From Eurosta solidaginis (lineage: Eukaryota > Arthropoda > Insecta > Diptera > Tephritidae), in assembly GCF_040869045.1 (NCBI RefSeq), contig NC_090321.1, forward strand, positions 136,143,689-136,207,688: a DNA stretch of 64,000 bases, given 5' to 3'. The notes under the pieces are model-generated. The model made no database searches. It was not told the DNA's origin and saw only the letters and a list, made by a program, of their open reading frames with translations. Numbering within the stretch: position 1 is the first letter of the stretch; each line of letters begins with the position of its first letter. The translations under genes and the position numbers were made by a program. Positions 10,134 through 21,415 of the stretch are shown piece by piece.

Positions 10134-10627
10134 TAGTTCGTTTAGAGCGTCGATATTTATTTGCGTTAAACAAGAATTAACCTTTTTATTATTGTTTTTT
10201 GCACAAGCCTTGGTTAGTAATACACCAGTCTTAGTGTAATCTGTTATTCCGACATCAAGATTTAGGCTCCGCCAACTACTGAGAAAATGATTAGATTTAG
10301 GAAGCTATCTATGGTAGGATTAGCGTTAATAATATCTAAATTAAAGTCACCTAAGATGACAATATTGGCTGAATTTTCACTACGGAGAAGATTTGAGAAC
10401 TCTTCCACAAATATCTGAACAGGTATCGCATGTAGCCTGTAAACACATATAAAAGTAAAGACTGCACCGGAGATACTTACCGAAACCTTTAGGATGTCAA
10501 CACTTGTCAGATTGCATTCAAAATAATCACACTCATACATATCCCGAACAAAAACTCCAACACCACCTGCAGAATAACTGTCATTAGTGTTCGCGAAAAA
10601 ATTATAACCAGGTATAGTGAAATCACG
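10134..10627 (-). pseudogene. LINE-A endonuclease C-terminal half (unit 2)
   Basis: Contains SAGGVGVFVRD and ILGDFNLDI as in unit 1. The frame 10262-10540 is open; a frame break lies between it and the linker. It ends at the LINE-B target copy AATTTC at 10628-10633. Confidence 0.8.
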
Positions 10628-10633
10628 AATTTC

Positions 10634-11772
10634 GTGAGAGTATATCCAGTTTACTTGCTAGCAACTGTTCGCTCTTTTTATCGCCTGCAAAAACTATGTG
10701 CAAATAGTGTATTGAAAATGATGTATTATGGACTTGTACAGTCAAAACTTCAATATGGCATAAGTTGCTGGGGCAGTGCATATTCTTGTAGAATTCGACC
10801 AATCTTAATGTTGCAAAAGTGTCTTATACGAAGAATTTGTAATGCTAACCATTTAACGCACTCGATTATTCTCTTTAGAAGATTAAATATTCTCCCTGTA
10901 AGACACTTGTACTACTTTAAAGTATTAAACATTTTTGTTATGAGAAGTGGTTATCTACATAGTCCAATATACACGTCACGTATGTTAAGGAGCAATTCTA
11001 ATGCAACTGTTACTGTTCCTGCCTCACGTACAACTCTTTATCGAAACTTCTATACCATAGTATCGTGTATGATTTTTAATAAGCTTCCCGAAGATATAAA
11101 AACAATTCGAAGAATAAGCGTTTTCTTAAGCAGGTAAAACTATGGCTTCTTGGGCTGGGCCATGAAGATATTGAAGTTCTGTTACGGCCTATCACATAAT
11201 TGGCTTCCAATTTAAAACATTACAACATATTTTATTACTACTTTTTTATTTTTATTTAATGAGTTCACTTGTAAGTTCCTTGCTATATAATGAACCGATG
11301 TACTTTATTTCTATTGAATTTAAATACGTTATTTCATTTTATTTTAAAAACTTTTATTTTGATGAATTTTTTATCATCAATTTGTAACCTTTATAACATT
11401 GCAACATGTTTTCTCGCTACTTTCATATTTTACACAGTATGCTCACTTGTAAGTTGCTTGCTACGTAATGAACCGATGTGCTTATTTCTATTTATTTTAA
11501 TTACTTTATTTTAATATTTTATTCATCATCAATATTAAACCTTTCTAACTTCGTTTAAATGTTATGTGATTGCACCCCGCATTCTAACTTCCATTGTAAT
11601 CATTAGAAGAAATGGCGTTATCACTGTTCTCATTTTTATCACTCAACGCCATTAACTATTATCTTATTGTATCTACTTATTGTATGTTCACTAATGTACT
11701 AATGTTAAAATCTGTTAAATTTCATTCATAAGATAATACTGAAAATAATAAAAATAAATAATAAAAATAATA
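10634..11772 (+). mobile_element. LINE-B, complete 5'-truncated insertion (unit 2)
   Basis: The insertion is 1139 bp and lies between two perfect AATTTC copies (10628-10633 and 11773-11778). Its 5' end is inside the RT C-terminal domain; the open frame 10634-11137 carries YGISCWGSAYS and PASRTTLYRNFYTIVSC. About 630 bp of AT-rich 3' UTR ends in an irregular AATAA/AAAATAAT tail. Removing it restores a continuous LINE-A endonuclease frame across the site, which confirms insertion and not inversion. Confidence 0.9.
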
Positions 11773-11778
11773 AATTTC

Positions 11779-11973
11779 AGACAAAAAGATTACGTTGGGA
11801 TAATTTTTAAACACCTCTAGATTGCATATCAATAAATCAAAATTTTACCGAAGACTGCGTATGTTTTGATGAATAGCAACAAACGAATCCGTAGAATTAT
11901 ACATCAAATCAAGGTCATTAATAGGGCTGATTATAGCGAGGTTGTTTATATATAAAATATTTGAGAGAGCCAT
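11779..11973 (-). pseudogene. LINE-A ORF2 start, endonuclease N-terminal half
   Basis: The minus frame begins at an ATG at 11971-11973, 35 bp after the ORF1 stop, and gives AIHQNIRSL and NVIFLSEI, the N-terminal endonuclease motifs (the N of NIRS and the E of SEI are metal-site residues). One in-frame TAA follows SLR. It is cut by LINE-B at SEI. This piece is deleted from unit 1. Confidence 0.8.
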
Positions 11974-12008
11974 TTGAAATATGCAAGTATTAAATAAAAA
12001 TGAGAAAA

Positions 12009-12316
12009 CTACGTTACTTTTGACAAATCGTCAAAAGTAGTAAGAATAACAATGTCGCTACTATCAGTCTTTTTCATCATTATTCTACCATGACTTGTCC
12101 ACAGGTACTTATAATTTTTTGCTTTTTTTGTTTTCTTCGCTACTGTAAGCAGCGCTCTGTTGTAGCTAGTGAGACTATCGTTTATGTAAATATTGGTGTT
12201 TTTCTGTCCATCACCAAAAAGCTGAGAAGTTAATTTTCCCTTTTCTCTCCGTTTTTGGGACATAACTTTACTCTTCAACTCAGTAGAGGCAAAATGAATA
12301 CGGAGCACGTTTGTTT
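12009..12316 (-). pseudogene. LINE-A ORF1 C-terminal domain (unit 2)
   Basis: The frame reads FASTELKSKVMSQKRREKG, then IYINDSLTSYNRALL and a KNYKYLWTSHGRIMMKK block, and ends DLSKVT-stop. This is the C-terminal domain of ORF1 in CR1/Jockey-group LINEs. The open frame extends to 12425, but its first 36 codons are from the MITE inserted at 12317. Confidence 0.8.
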
Positions 12317-12938
12317 CAATGATGACATGATATGAAACTTCTCGCTCTCTGAGAGCGCGTGAAAATGTGCATTTTTTATAACATTGACCATAGATGCCAT
12401 CATCCTCAAAATCAAATTTGGGCATTTCGGAATAACTTTGGGGTATTTTACATGGTAAAGGTTTAATTTATGATTTTCACCGAAAACTTACTCAAGATTG
12501 TCAAATGGGATATCAAAAAACTCGATTTTTTTCAGGATCACAAATACAAAAAAAAAGCTTATTTTACCCGTTAAAAATTTTTCCGTGACAACACGTGAAA
12601 TTTAATTTTTTGATAGCTAAGATAAAATGTACTTATCTCTTTTCGTGCGTTAATATAACAGCTCCTTTAATTTTGTTATTTCTTGTACCTTTTTTACAAA
12701 TTTTTGATCCGCTTATGTAGTTGAATACACTTGAAATGAAAAATAATGAAAACGCACCGATTTTCTTGGAATTTTTTTTGCGCGGTTTACGCAACTCTGA
12801 TCTTCAAGACCCATTCTTGAAAACGAATGAAGTTTGTTTACAATCGAATGAACCAATGTTTACAATTGAATGAACTTTAAGACCCATTCCTGGAAACGAA
12901 TTGAGAGAGAATGAATGTTTCGTATCATGTCATCATTG
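12317..12938. mobile_element. 622-bp MITE with hAT-like target duplication
   Basis: Terminal inverted repeats of 22 bp start CAATGATGACATGATA (one mismatch between ends). It is flanked by the perfect 8-bp target copy GTTTGTTT (12309-12316 and 12939-12946). Unit 1 has one copy of GTTTGTTT at 5831-5838 and no insert. The interior is AT-rich and non-coding. An 8-bp target copy suggests mobilisation by a hAT-type transposase, although the ends do not begin CAGNG. Confidence 0.9.
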
Positions 12939-12946
12939 GTTTGTTT

Positions 12947-13560
12947 GCTTGAATTTTTTGCTGCAGCACTTGCTTATCTCTTCTGGAGAAAGAGATAAGT
13001 TCAAAGCAGCTCATAAAATTTGCTTTGTGCATTCATTCGCATTATCCCTTGTTAGCGCTGGTACACCAACAATATCGACTGCACTGTTTAGTAGTCGTTG
13101 TTCACGCCAGTTTAATACACTTTCAAGCCACGATACTCTCTCGCTCAGTTTTAGATTTTCCTTTTTGAGTTGTTTCACCGTACTTAGAAACTCGGTATTC
13201 ACTTTCTTTAGACACACAATTTGGTCATAAATTAACTGCAAAGTTATTTCCTTTCTATTTATGTCGCCATCAATAGGTATTTGCTGTTACGGCTGGATTG
13301 ATTCCGTTTCGTATGCGTTTGTGTTGTTGTTATTTACGACATTGCTTCGTTCACTTGCACTTGCACGTATATTGTCACTGTTATTGCTGGGAATATTGTG
13401 TGTTTGTTGTTTTTGGCTGCTGTTGGTGGTTATTTTTGGTTTGCTAAGTGCTGTTGTTGTCGATTTTGTGGTCGCAACGCTCGATCCGGACGCAGCAGAT
13501 GCGTCCGCTGTATCACCCGATCAGAGCCCAGAGGCAGCACCAGGAAATGGCTGTTGATGC
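12947..13560 (-). pseudogene. LINE-A ORF1 coiled coil (unit 2)
   Basis: Equivalent to unit 1: KENLKLSERVSWLESVLN heptads and SAVDIVGVPALTRDNANE. The frame 13011-13241 is open. The V-G-V-P form here matches the family better than V-Y-V-P of unit 1. Confidence 0.75.
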
Positions 13561-13770
13561 ATCGATTTACGGCGCAGAACAATTCACGGCTCACATCTAT
13601 GCTTTATATTGTTCAATTTCATAAAATCCAGATCTGCGGCCGTGACTTTGGCACAATAAGCACGAAAAAAGCCACCACAATCTACACACGCGACTTTAGC
13701 CACCTTCGCGCGATCGATTTTGGTATTACAAGCTAAACATTGCATTTTGTTAGTGTTGAAAAAGAAAGAA
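13561..13770 (-). pseudogene. LINE-A ORF1 PHD-type finger (unit 2)
   Basis: Starts MQCLACNTKI at about 13745, with CVDC, CAK and HRCEP in the PHD-like spacing. Nearly identical to unit 1, with a few residue changes. The 5' UTR of LINE-A runs to 13851, where the gag frame of Gypsy-1 is interrupted at the TATT target (13852-13855). Confidence 0.7.
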
Positions 13771-13851
13771 AACAAAAGAAAACGTATGAATAAATGCGCG
13801 CACCCCACGAGGCGGTGTAAACACGTCCACTCACATCAAAATCTCAAACAG

Positions 13852-14103
13852 TATTGCAGCCAATATCACGTTCAAGTCTGTGTTCGAAATTGTCTGCGAT
13901 GTTTCGTTTTTCTCCTCCAATTTTGTTGTCTCATCGCCATCAAGATGAAAGACATACTCTTCCACGTCAATTCCTTCTAATTCCATTGCCTCTCGTAGTC
14001 GTGCCTGAAGTTCGAGTTTAATGTCGGTTGTATTCAATCCACGGCTCTCCAACTCCTTCTTCAGCTGCGGGATCTTCAATTCACTTAACTTTTCCATGTC
14101 CAA
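13852..14103 (-). pseudogene. Gypsy-1 gag N-terminus with SAP-like domain (unit 2)
   Basis: Here the frame is intact from the start codon at 14101-14103: MDMEKLSELKIPQLKKELES, then the SAP-like helices, the acidic FHLDGDETTKLEE stretch and NVILAAI before LINE-A. It is the cleanest view of the Gypsy-1 gag start. Confidence 0.8.
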
Positions 14104-14156
14104 GTTGTATTCGAAGTCTTCGGAATTTATTCAACAATTCCTCTTCTAACACAAAT

Positions 14157-15049
14157 TGTAGCGAATTTACTGCAATTCCCCTTATTTGCAACCTTCTGCT
14201 AGGTTCGAATCACTAAACTGTTGAATAAATAACTCCACTCTTCAGGTATGCAAAATGGCTTTTATTAAAGTACTTCACAATTACACTGATACTTCACAAC
14301 CAATAGCTTGCTTAAATCAAACTGAATGTCGTGCCTCAACTGTTGTTGTAGTGTTTTGTATCCTCGTTGACATATTTCTAGGCGTTTCTATTCTAGATTT
14401 TACTAGTTAGTTATCAGTTATAAAATTACCAACTATAACTACGGCCACCGTGGTGTGGTGGTAGCGTGCTCCGCCTATCACACCGTATGCCCTGGGTTCA
14501 ACTCCCGGGCAAAGCAACATCAAAATTTTAGAAATAAGATTTTTCAATTAGAAGAAAATTTTTCTAAGCGGGGTCGCCCCTCGGCAGTGTCTGGCAAGCG
14601 CTCCGATTGTATTTCTGCCATGAAAAGCTCTCAGTGAAAACTCATCTGCCTTGCAGATGCCGTTCGGAGTCGGCATAAAACATGTAGGTCCCGTCCGGCC
14701 AATTTGTAGGGAAAAATCAAGAGGAGCACGACGCAAATTGGAAGAGAAGCTCGGCCTTAGATCTCTTCGGAGGTTATCGCGCCTTACATTTATTTATTTA
14801 TTTATAACTACGTTTCTAGCTTCTCATATGCGCGTGCATGTGTGAGTGTTACTGCGCATCTCAGATAAAATATATGCATGTGTTTGTGCGTTTTCTCTCC
14901 GCTGCGTCTACGTACATATGTGTAGGCATAATGATTGATTCGTTTATCTAGATACAAGTGACTGCTTGCTTTATTGTTGTTATGGCTTTATTTACTTAGT
15001 GTCAGATTAGTGATGGGAGTATCACTTAGTGTCACTAATATTCGTCATA
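14157..15049 (-). repeat. Gypsy-1 5' LTR with SINE inside (unit 2)
   Basis: Matches 7045-7546 apart from a 369-bp SINE insertion (with its target copy) and a small number of substitutions and indels. The outer end is GTCATA where unit 1 has GTCACA, so the terminal dinucleotide has decayed here. Confidence 0.75.
14443..14802 (+). mobile_element. tRNA-derived SINE, copy 1
   Basis: A 360-bp element starting GGCCACCGTGG. A pol III A box lies in TGGTAGCGTGCTCC and a perfect B box in GGTTCAACTCC, within a CCYGGG/CCCGGG T-arm-like stem. The body includes GCCGTTCGGAGTCGGCAT, and the tail is (ATTT)n. Flanked by the 9-bp target copy TATAACTAC (14434-14442 and 14803-14811). The family also occurs at 58223 and 60831. 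Such SINEs borrow a LINE RT through the tail. Confidence 0.9.
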
Positions 15050-15051
15050 GT

Positions 15052-15552
15052 ACAGTCAAATTCCACCTTTATGGCGATATCTCAAAAAGGCGTCCACCTA
15101 TAGAACCAAGACCCACTCCCTATAAATATACTCATTACCACCTTTCATTTGATATCCATATCGTACAAACAAATTCTAGAATCACCCCTGGTCCACCTTT
15201 ATGGCGATATCTCGAAAAGGCGTCCACCTATAGAACTAAGACCCATTCCCTTTTAAAATACTCATTAACACCTTTCATTTGATTCCCATATCGTGCAAAC
15301 ACATTCTAGAGTCACCCCTAGTCCATCTTTTTGGAGATATCTCGAAAAGGCGTCGACCTATAGAACTAAGGCCCACTACCTTTTAAAATACTCATTAACG
15401 CCTTTCATTTGATTCCCATGTCACACAAACCCATTCCAGTGTTACCCTAGGTTCATTTTCCTACATGGTGATTTTCCCTTATTTTGTGTCCAAAGCTCTC
15501 AGCTGAGTATGTAATGTTCGGTTACACCCGAACTTAGCCCTCCTTACTTGTT
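15052..15552 (+). repeat. Helentron-type 3' part with ~129-bp array (unit 2)
   Basis: Same as 7549-8049, with about three and a half array units and the end block CTCTCAGCTGAG, hairpin GTTCGG-TTACAC-CCGAAC and CCTTACTTG. Confidence 0.7.
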
Positions 15553-15990
15553 ATAAACTGATTTTACAATACGTAAATCTTCATAGGATAAGTAACTTGC
15601 TAAACTTTGTAAGCTATATGGCATAAATCTATATGAATCCAAAAAACGAAGTTCGATCGAATCTTTTTCAGTTATATATATTCTCTTAGATATGGATATA
15701 TATAAGAACTTTAATGTCGCCTTGTGTTGTCGAAAGTTCTCTAACAAACAAATGACAGTCGTACGACGAAAGATTATAAAATAATATTGGTACGAAGCGC
15801 GAAATTTGATATTCTAAATTGCATTTGTTATGAGCAGGACCTCTATATTCACCAGTTAAATGACAATGATCTGCAATTCTGCCATCTTCATTTCAATTTG
15901 CTTTACAAATATGACATTTTGAGTATTTTTTATGAAATTGTTCTTGAGAGGGAGTTAAAGGGATCATCGGTATTTTTTTACTTATAATAC
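15553..15990 (-). pseudogene. Family-B DNA polymerase fragment (unit 2)
   Basis: Copy of 8050-8487. It keeps the CHIC and HCHLTGEYRG zinc block, the YDCHLF block and FLDSYRFMPYSLQSLA. The TGA stop at 15893-15895 equals the unit-1 stop, and the frameshift near 15750 is also shared, so the fragment was dead before the duplication. Confidence 0.6.
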
Positions 15991-16730
15991 CATAGATCTT
16001 CAAAACATCAGCGCCTAAATTTAGCCAACAAAATTGTTGAATGCTAACTTTCAGGTCAATATAAAAATAGAACTGGTGTCATTCCTACGACCAGACTCAA
16101 CCCAGACTGCATCGAAAGTAAGGATTTGTTAGGGTGAGACATGCTCCGAGTTTTTCATACAAAATACAAAAGCTCTAAGCTTTTTCTTATAGATCAGCCA
16201 GAACACAAACCGGAAGAATGTAGAATGAGTTGTTAGGTAGGGTGAGTTATGCTCCGAGTTTTTCATACAAAATGCAAAAAACTGCAGAACTATGTGATAA
16301 AGAAACTTCAAATTCATGATAAAGATGAACTTTAGTTAAAAGTCTAAAAACTAATTATGCGTCTTCAGGAAACTCTCACGTACATATATATGTGCCAGTA
16401 TGTATACAAGACAAAGTCAAGGGGCTCTTTAAAAATCTGAGGGACGGGCGAAATCTAGGACTCATTAGAAATATGAGGGGTCATTTAAAAATTTGGGGCC
16501 CCCATTTAAAATCTGAGCTCGATACTCTCCTGTATTTATGAAAGTATAAGCTCTTTTTTTCTTGCAGGCAGAATACAAAACAAAAAGCTCTAAGCTTTTT
16601 CTTATAGATCAGCCAGAACACAAACCGGAAGAACGTATAATGAGTTGGTAGGGTCAGACATGCTCCGAGTTTTTCCATACAAGTGCAAAAAACTCTAAGC
16701 TTAAGAACGCTTGCGCCTAAATGTAGGCAA
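15991..16730. repeat. Short interspersed repeats, unit 2
   Basis: Equivalent to 8488-9256. No gene. The (AT)n run at 16383 is short here, so the unit-1 run expanded or this one contracted after duplication. Confidence 0.7.
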
Positions 16731-18521
16731 CGAAATTGTTGAATGATCTTGAGAGGCGGTAAAAATTTCAGGTCAAGATAAATATAGAACTGGTCTCATT
16801 AACACCATCAGACTAAACCCACACTGTTTCGAAACTATAGAAATGGACCCATTCCTAAGGTCAGACCGGTGACTGACTGCTGAAAAGTATTAAGTTTTTA
16901 GGGTGAGACATGCTCCCAGTTTTCCATACAAAAGGTGTCCAAAACATACATAAACATACTACTGAGCTCTATACTTTAAGCGCAAGCTTTTAAACATTTG
17001 GAAAGCAACTATTTCTGGTACTACCCAATTTTTACTGCAAGTTTGCGAAACATTATTCATGGCCCGAACCTTTTCATAAAATTAAACATTGCTCATTTGT
17101 GCAAAAATATTTTTTACATCGATATAAAAAATAAAAAAATTTTAGGTAACCTCTTATGCTATCGAAACAACAAGAGATTTTCCAATGCCACCTACTATTA
17201 TTTCACAAAAAACTCTGCTTGACCGAAAAATTTGCGGAAAATAAGAATTTCTCTTCCCAATAATTGTGAAATATACTAACTAAATCACTAAAACAAGAGC
17301 ATACATATAAACGTGCTTCAGTGTCAGCAGTCGTAGGTCAGCTGATCGGCAAACACACTTTCTTTTTTTCTTTTTGGATATAAATGACACTGCATTAGCA
17401 AGCGTCGTATCGTATAGATCCATTATACTGCCAGGTTGTCTAAAATCACTTATTCAATTCTGTTATTAATTTGTATTTAATTCCGTTATTTTCCATATAA
17501 TCATTAATTTCACTTAAGATTTGTTCAATATGTATTCTTGGTATTTTAAGTGGCACCCGCCAGTTATTCATTTGTTTGATTCACTTTCGAGAAGTTTCTT
17601 TCATCTCATTTCGCATTTTGTATATACCGTATGGTATTTTAAATGGCACCACGCCAGACTTTCAATATTCATTTATTCGGCTTAAATACATTTTCTATAT
17701 AAATGTGGCTAGACGCGATGTTTTTTTCATATGTGGCTAAACGCCATTTTATTTCAATGAATGTTTCATGCCTTGAATTTTTGATTATTGCTAGGAATGC
17801 TAGAATACCACCCTAACTCCTTTCAGGGAGGTATCGTATCTCCTAGCTCTGCCAAAACGCCCGAGGGGAGCACCGAGGCCAACTTTGAGACCTATTTTAT
17901 TTTCCACTCAACGCAAAAAATCCCGAAAATTGACGTTGAGCCGAGGATGACACCATACGTCCGCTCACGCGAAAAGACAAGACCGGAATGCAAGTACACT
18001 TTCGTACCTCACAGTGCAGTGTAAGGCTGCCACTTTGTTCCATTTGGACCAAGAATGGTCCCTTCCAACACCACAGATTGGTCCCTTTTTTAAATTTGGT
18101 CCTTTTTAGGCGGTAGCCACGATTTTTCACTGAGGCAAAAATTCAAAATATTGCTCACAAAATTTGCCACACAATCATTAATACATTTTCAATTTACTTC
18201 AATGGAATTCTTACCACAAAAATTGCTCAGTTAATAAAATGTAGCAGAACAATGTCATAATTAGGCGAGGCATTAAAAGCGGAGTGTTGGATCTTTGGGA
18301 AACACGTTGTCATTAATTTTTGATGAAATATTTGACTTATCAGAAAAAAAATTTTGTTTTAGTGGCTAGATACCATGACCTGAAAATTAAGTAAGAGAAT
18401 GAAACTCATTTGTTCCAAACAAAAAAGAAAATTTTGAAAGCGTTACTTTTCGTTTGGAATGTCGATATTTAAATCTTTCTCACCCAGCTCTAAGCAGCTC
18501 AATGGGTTCAAGGTATTCATT
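16731..18521. other. Non-genic stretch
   Basis: No gene or known element recognised. At 16731-16930 the repeat family of 8488-9256 continues (TTTCAGGTCAAGATAAATAT, then GGTGAGACATGCTC). Two related phrases, TATTTTAAGTGGCACC at 17543 and TATTTTAAATGGCACCACGC at 17635, suggest a decayed repeat. An open frame at 17788-18024 has no similarity I recognise and looks accidental. Confidence 0.5.
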
Positions 18522-18588
18522 TCATTTCATTTATTTATTACGACTCGAAGAGCCTAGCTTATAGAATTGAAAAAAATTTTTGCATTAA

Positions 18589-19743
18589 TTAACAATAAAT
18601 ACTGTAGTTTAACAATAGGTACATCAGTTTAAATAGATATATAAACGAGGAAATTTGTAATTTTAGAATTAGATAATTAGACAAGTTATTATCACTATTT
18701 TTTATGTATTCAGGTAGTTCACTGAAGCATTTTAACCCTTTGTAAAAAAGACTATTCTGTTCAGATTCTGTTTTATAATTAGGCAATTTGAAATCATTTC
18801 TTTGTTTTGTATTTCTTCCATGGACATCAAAATTAACTCTAATAGTTGTTCTTAAGTATTCAGGTAAATTTCCGGTTTTTATATTGTATATAAACTTCAT
18901 CGTAAAGAAAAATATTTGTTGCTTCCCGCTCATCCAATTTAAACTAAGTAGCATATCTTTTATTGGGGTATCATAACGTTTGTTTAAAATGAATCGCATG
19001 GCTTTATTCTGCATTTTTTGCAATTTATCGATTTGCGAATCTTTCATAACAAATAAAATTGTAGAGCAATATAAAAAGTAAGGTTCAACAAAAGATCGAT
19101 ATACTTTAGTTTTATAGTAATTACTTAAGTTTTTGCAGGTTCTTTGCATAAACCATATTTTAGTTGCTATTTTATTTGTTATATAAGCGACATGGTCGTT
19201 GAATTTTAATTTACAATCTATTGCGATACCAAGGTATTTAATAGTATCTACGTTTTCAATTTCTGAATTATTTATTTTGAGAGTACCAATATCGGAAACA
19301 TTCTTTCTAGTTATTAACATGTATTTAGTTTTTTCGATATTAAGTTTAAGTTTGTTAGCGCACAACCAAATATAAAGGGCATTTAAGTCACTTTGTAATT
19401 TATTTCTTAAATCATTTTCGTTTCTACCACTTATCCAAATTAGTGCATCGTCAGCAAACAATTTTATTGAACTATATTTTAAAATTGAATTAATATCATT
19501 AATGTAAAAGTTGAATAAAATTGGAGCGAGGACAGATCCTTGTGGAAGCCCAACCTTAACATGCACTTCGTCTGACAACGATGAGCCAATGATTGTTCTT
19601 TGCTTACGGTTGCTTAAAAAACTTTTAAACCAGTCTAGTTCTAAACCTTGAATGCCTATGTCTGAAAATTTTCCCACAATAATTTTTATATCTATGGTTT
19701 CAAAAGCTCTTTTAAGATCAACAAAAACTGCTAAAATCGACAT
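18589..19743 (-). pseudogene. LINE-D reverse transcriptase
   Basis: An open 384-codon frame with AVFVDLKRAFETID (first catalytic Asp), VGLPQGSVLAPILFNFYIND, the active site FADDALIW with both Asp kept, and the thumb motif TIKYLGIAIDCKLKF. The C-terminal domain is complete to the stop near the tail. The finger block is in other frames upstream (19785-20198), so the gene is broken near 19745-19800 although its catalytic half is well kept. Confidence 0.9.
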
Positions 19744-19784
19744 TTTATTACTAAGATCATCGTTTCATTCAGCTAAAACCATAT

Positions 19785-20598
19785 TTAAGGCTCACAGGAA
19801 TGATTTTTTCTAAAGCCTGGTTGTTGATGTATAAGTATCTTATTTTTTTCTAAGTACTGAACCAATTGGTTCTTTACCTCAAGTTCTAAAATTTTTTCAT
19901 CGCTGGGCAATGAATTTATGGGCCGTAACTCCTCTGCTTTAATAGTAATTTTAACTTTCTCTATAGGAACAATTGTTGAAGTTTTCCACATACCAGGCAC
20001 TATGCCACTACTTAAACTTTCATTTACTATTTGAGAATAGAAGAAGCCTAAATAGGGGGTTGCATCTTTCTCCACACCATGTGATAATAATTTTTTTCCA
20101 CCTCCCACAGCTTTGAACTTACTGACAATTTCAGGGATGTCATCTGATCTAACTTTGACAAATTTAAAAACGCAATTTCTTATATACTTCTCTATCAAAT
20201 ACCACTATATTATTACAAATATCAGTAATACTATCAACAAAATATTTATTTAAGTTGACAGCAATTTCCGATTCGCCGTTGTATATTTGACCGTTTATTA
20301 CAATCTTCTTTATTGATGTATCTTCTTTTCCCATACTTATAGCCTGTTTTAGATATTTCCACATCATTTTGCTATTATGACTATTTTTATTTATATTATA
20401 TTCCATATACTTAACTTTTTTAATTTTTACCAACTGTTTGTATTTATTTTTTATATACCGGTATTCGTTCCAGTTTCCTGACATTTGAGCCAGTTTAAAA
20501 AGTTCAAATTTGAATTTGTTCATATTGGCTAGCTCGTTGTCATACCATTTATTATGTATTTTTAAATGCACTACTTTTTCTCTGGTAAGATTTTGCAT
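19785..20598 (-). pseudogene. LINE-D linker and RT fingers
   Basis: Two overlapping minus frames. The right one has WYDNELANMNKFKFELFKLA and YNINKNSHNSKMMWKYLKQA, the usual linker. The left one has GIVPGMWKTSTIVPIEK and LRPINSLPSDEKILE, the RT finger block. A frameshift at about 20165-20198 joins them. Confidence 0.8.
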
Positions 20599-20625
20599 GA
20601 TATTTAAAATGCTATTATTAATCAG

Positions 20626-21415
20626 CTAATCCTTACTATCTAAATCAATATGATCAAAATTACTGAAATCACACAGACGCAGTTGGTTAAGAAGTGATTC
20701 ATTATTATAATACTCCCATGAGGTTATTTTTCTAATACTTCTCATTTTTAATTGTGGACTACTTTTAATTTTAAATTGGATTGTTTCATGATCAGTTATT
20801 TGATGTTCATCTAACCTTTCGCAAACAATATCATTATTATCCGAAAATAGTAAATCGATTTTTGTTCTAGATATATCCGTTATACGAGTATCGAAATCAA
20901 TTTTTTGATACATAGAGTATGATTTAAACAGATCAATTAGTTGTGTACTACATGTTGATGTATTATTTAAATTAATATTAAAATCTCCTACAAGAATATT
21001 GTTTCCAGAATTTTCACAAGTAATATCTAAGACATTACGTAAATAATTTATAAAATCTGAATCGCTTGTGCTGGGTGAGTGATAAATCATACCCACTAGA
21101 ATTTTTGGGTTAAAGTGCTTCAAATGGATAAAAATATACCACAAGTTTTTATCGATTTCTTTACTATGTTTAACACAGTATTCAACTGAATCATGTACAT
21201 AAACAAGAACGCCACCAATATGCCTACTATGGGAGTCAACGTACTAATTTGTAGGATTCTATTTTCAACTCTTGATTTGTTACGACATTTGTGGTACATG
21301 TTTCAGCGCAAAATACTATCGCTGGATTTTTAATCTCGATCAGTCTTTCTAATTCATTTTTATTACTTACAATACTATTTATATTAAGATAAAGACAAAT
21401 TAGATTATTTAATTG
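20626..21415 (-). pseudogene. LINE-D endonuclease
   Basis: The piece at 20626-21144 has ILVGDFNINLN (metal-site GDFN) and a HQITDHETIQF block (terminal D-H pair). Upstream, in other frames to 21415, are LNINSIVSNKNELERLI, FCAETC (catalytic Glu) and HIGGVLVYV. The order matches an APE-type LINE endonuclease. At least two breaks lie between 21144 and 21300. Confidence 0.8.

Larger units (their letters stand above)
9257..16730. repeat. Tandem segmental duplication, unit 2
   Basis: Same order as unit 1. The join at 9257-9260 (CGAA) is shared by the unit start (3532-3535) and the sequence after the unit end (16731-16734), the signature of a tandem duplication with 4-bp microhomology. Unit 2 keeps sequence lost from unit 1 (11442-12208) and carries two insertions that unit 1 lacks. 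Confidence 0.9.

Noticed and set aside
14443..14540. A tRNA gene
   Set aside because: The A and B boxes are real, but the body runs on for 280 bp to an ATTT tail with target duplications, and three dispersed copies exist. It is a SINE.
3532..16730. Independent transposition of the same elements to two sites
   Set aside because: All layers, shared stops and the HINE and polymerase neighbours repeat in one order with a single join, so one duplication is far simpler.
17788..18024. 78-codon gene
   Set aside because: No motif; isolated in decayed sequence with no partner.
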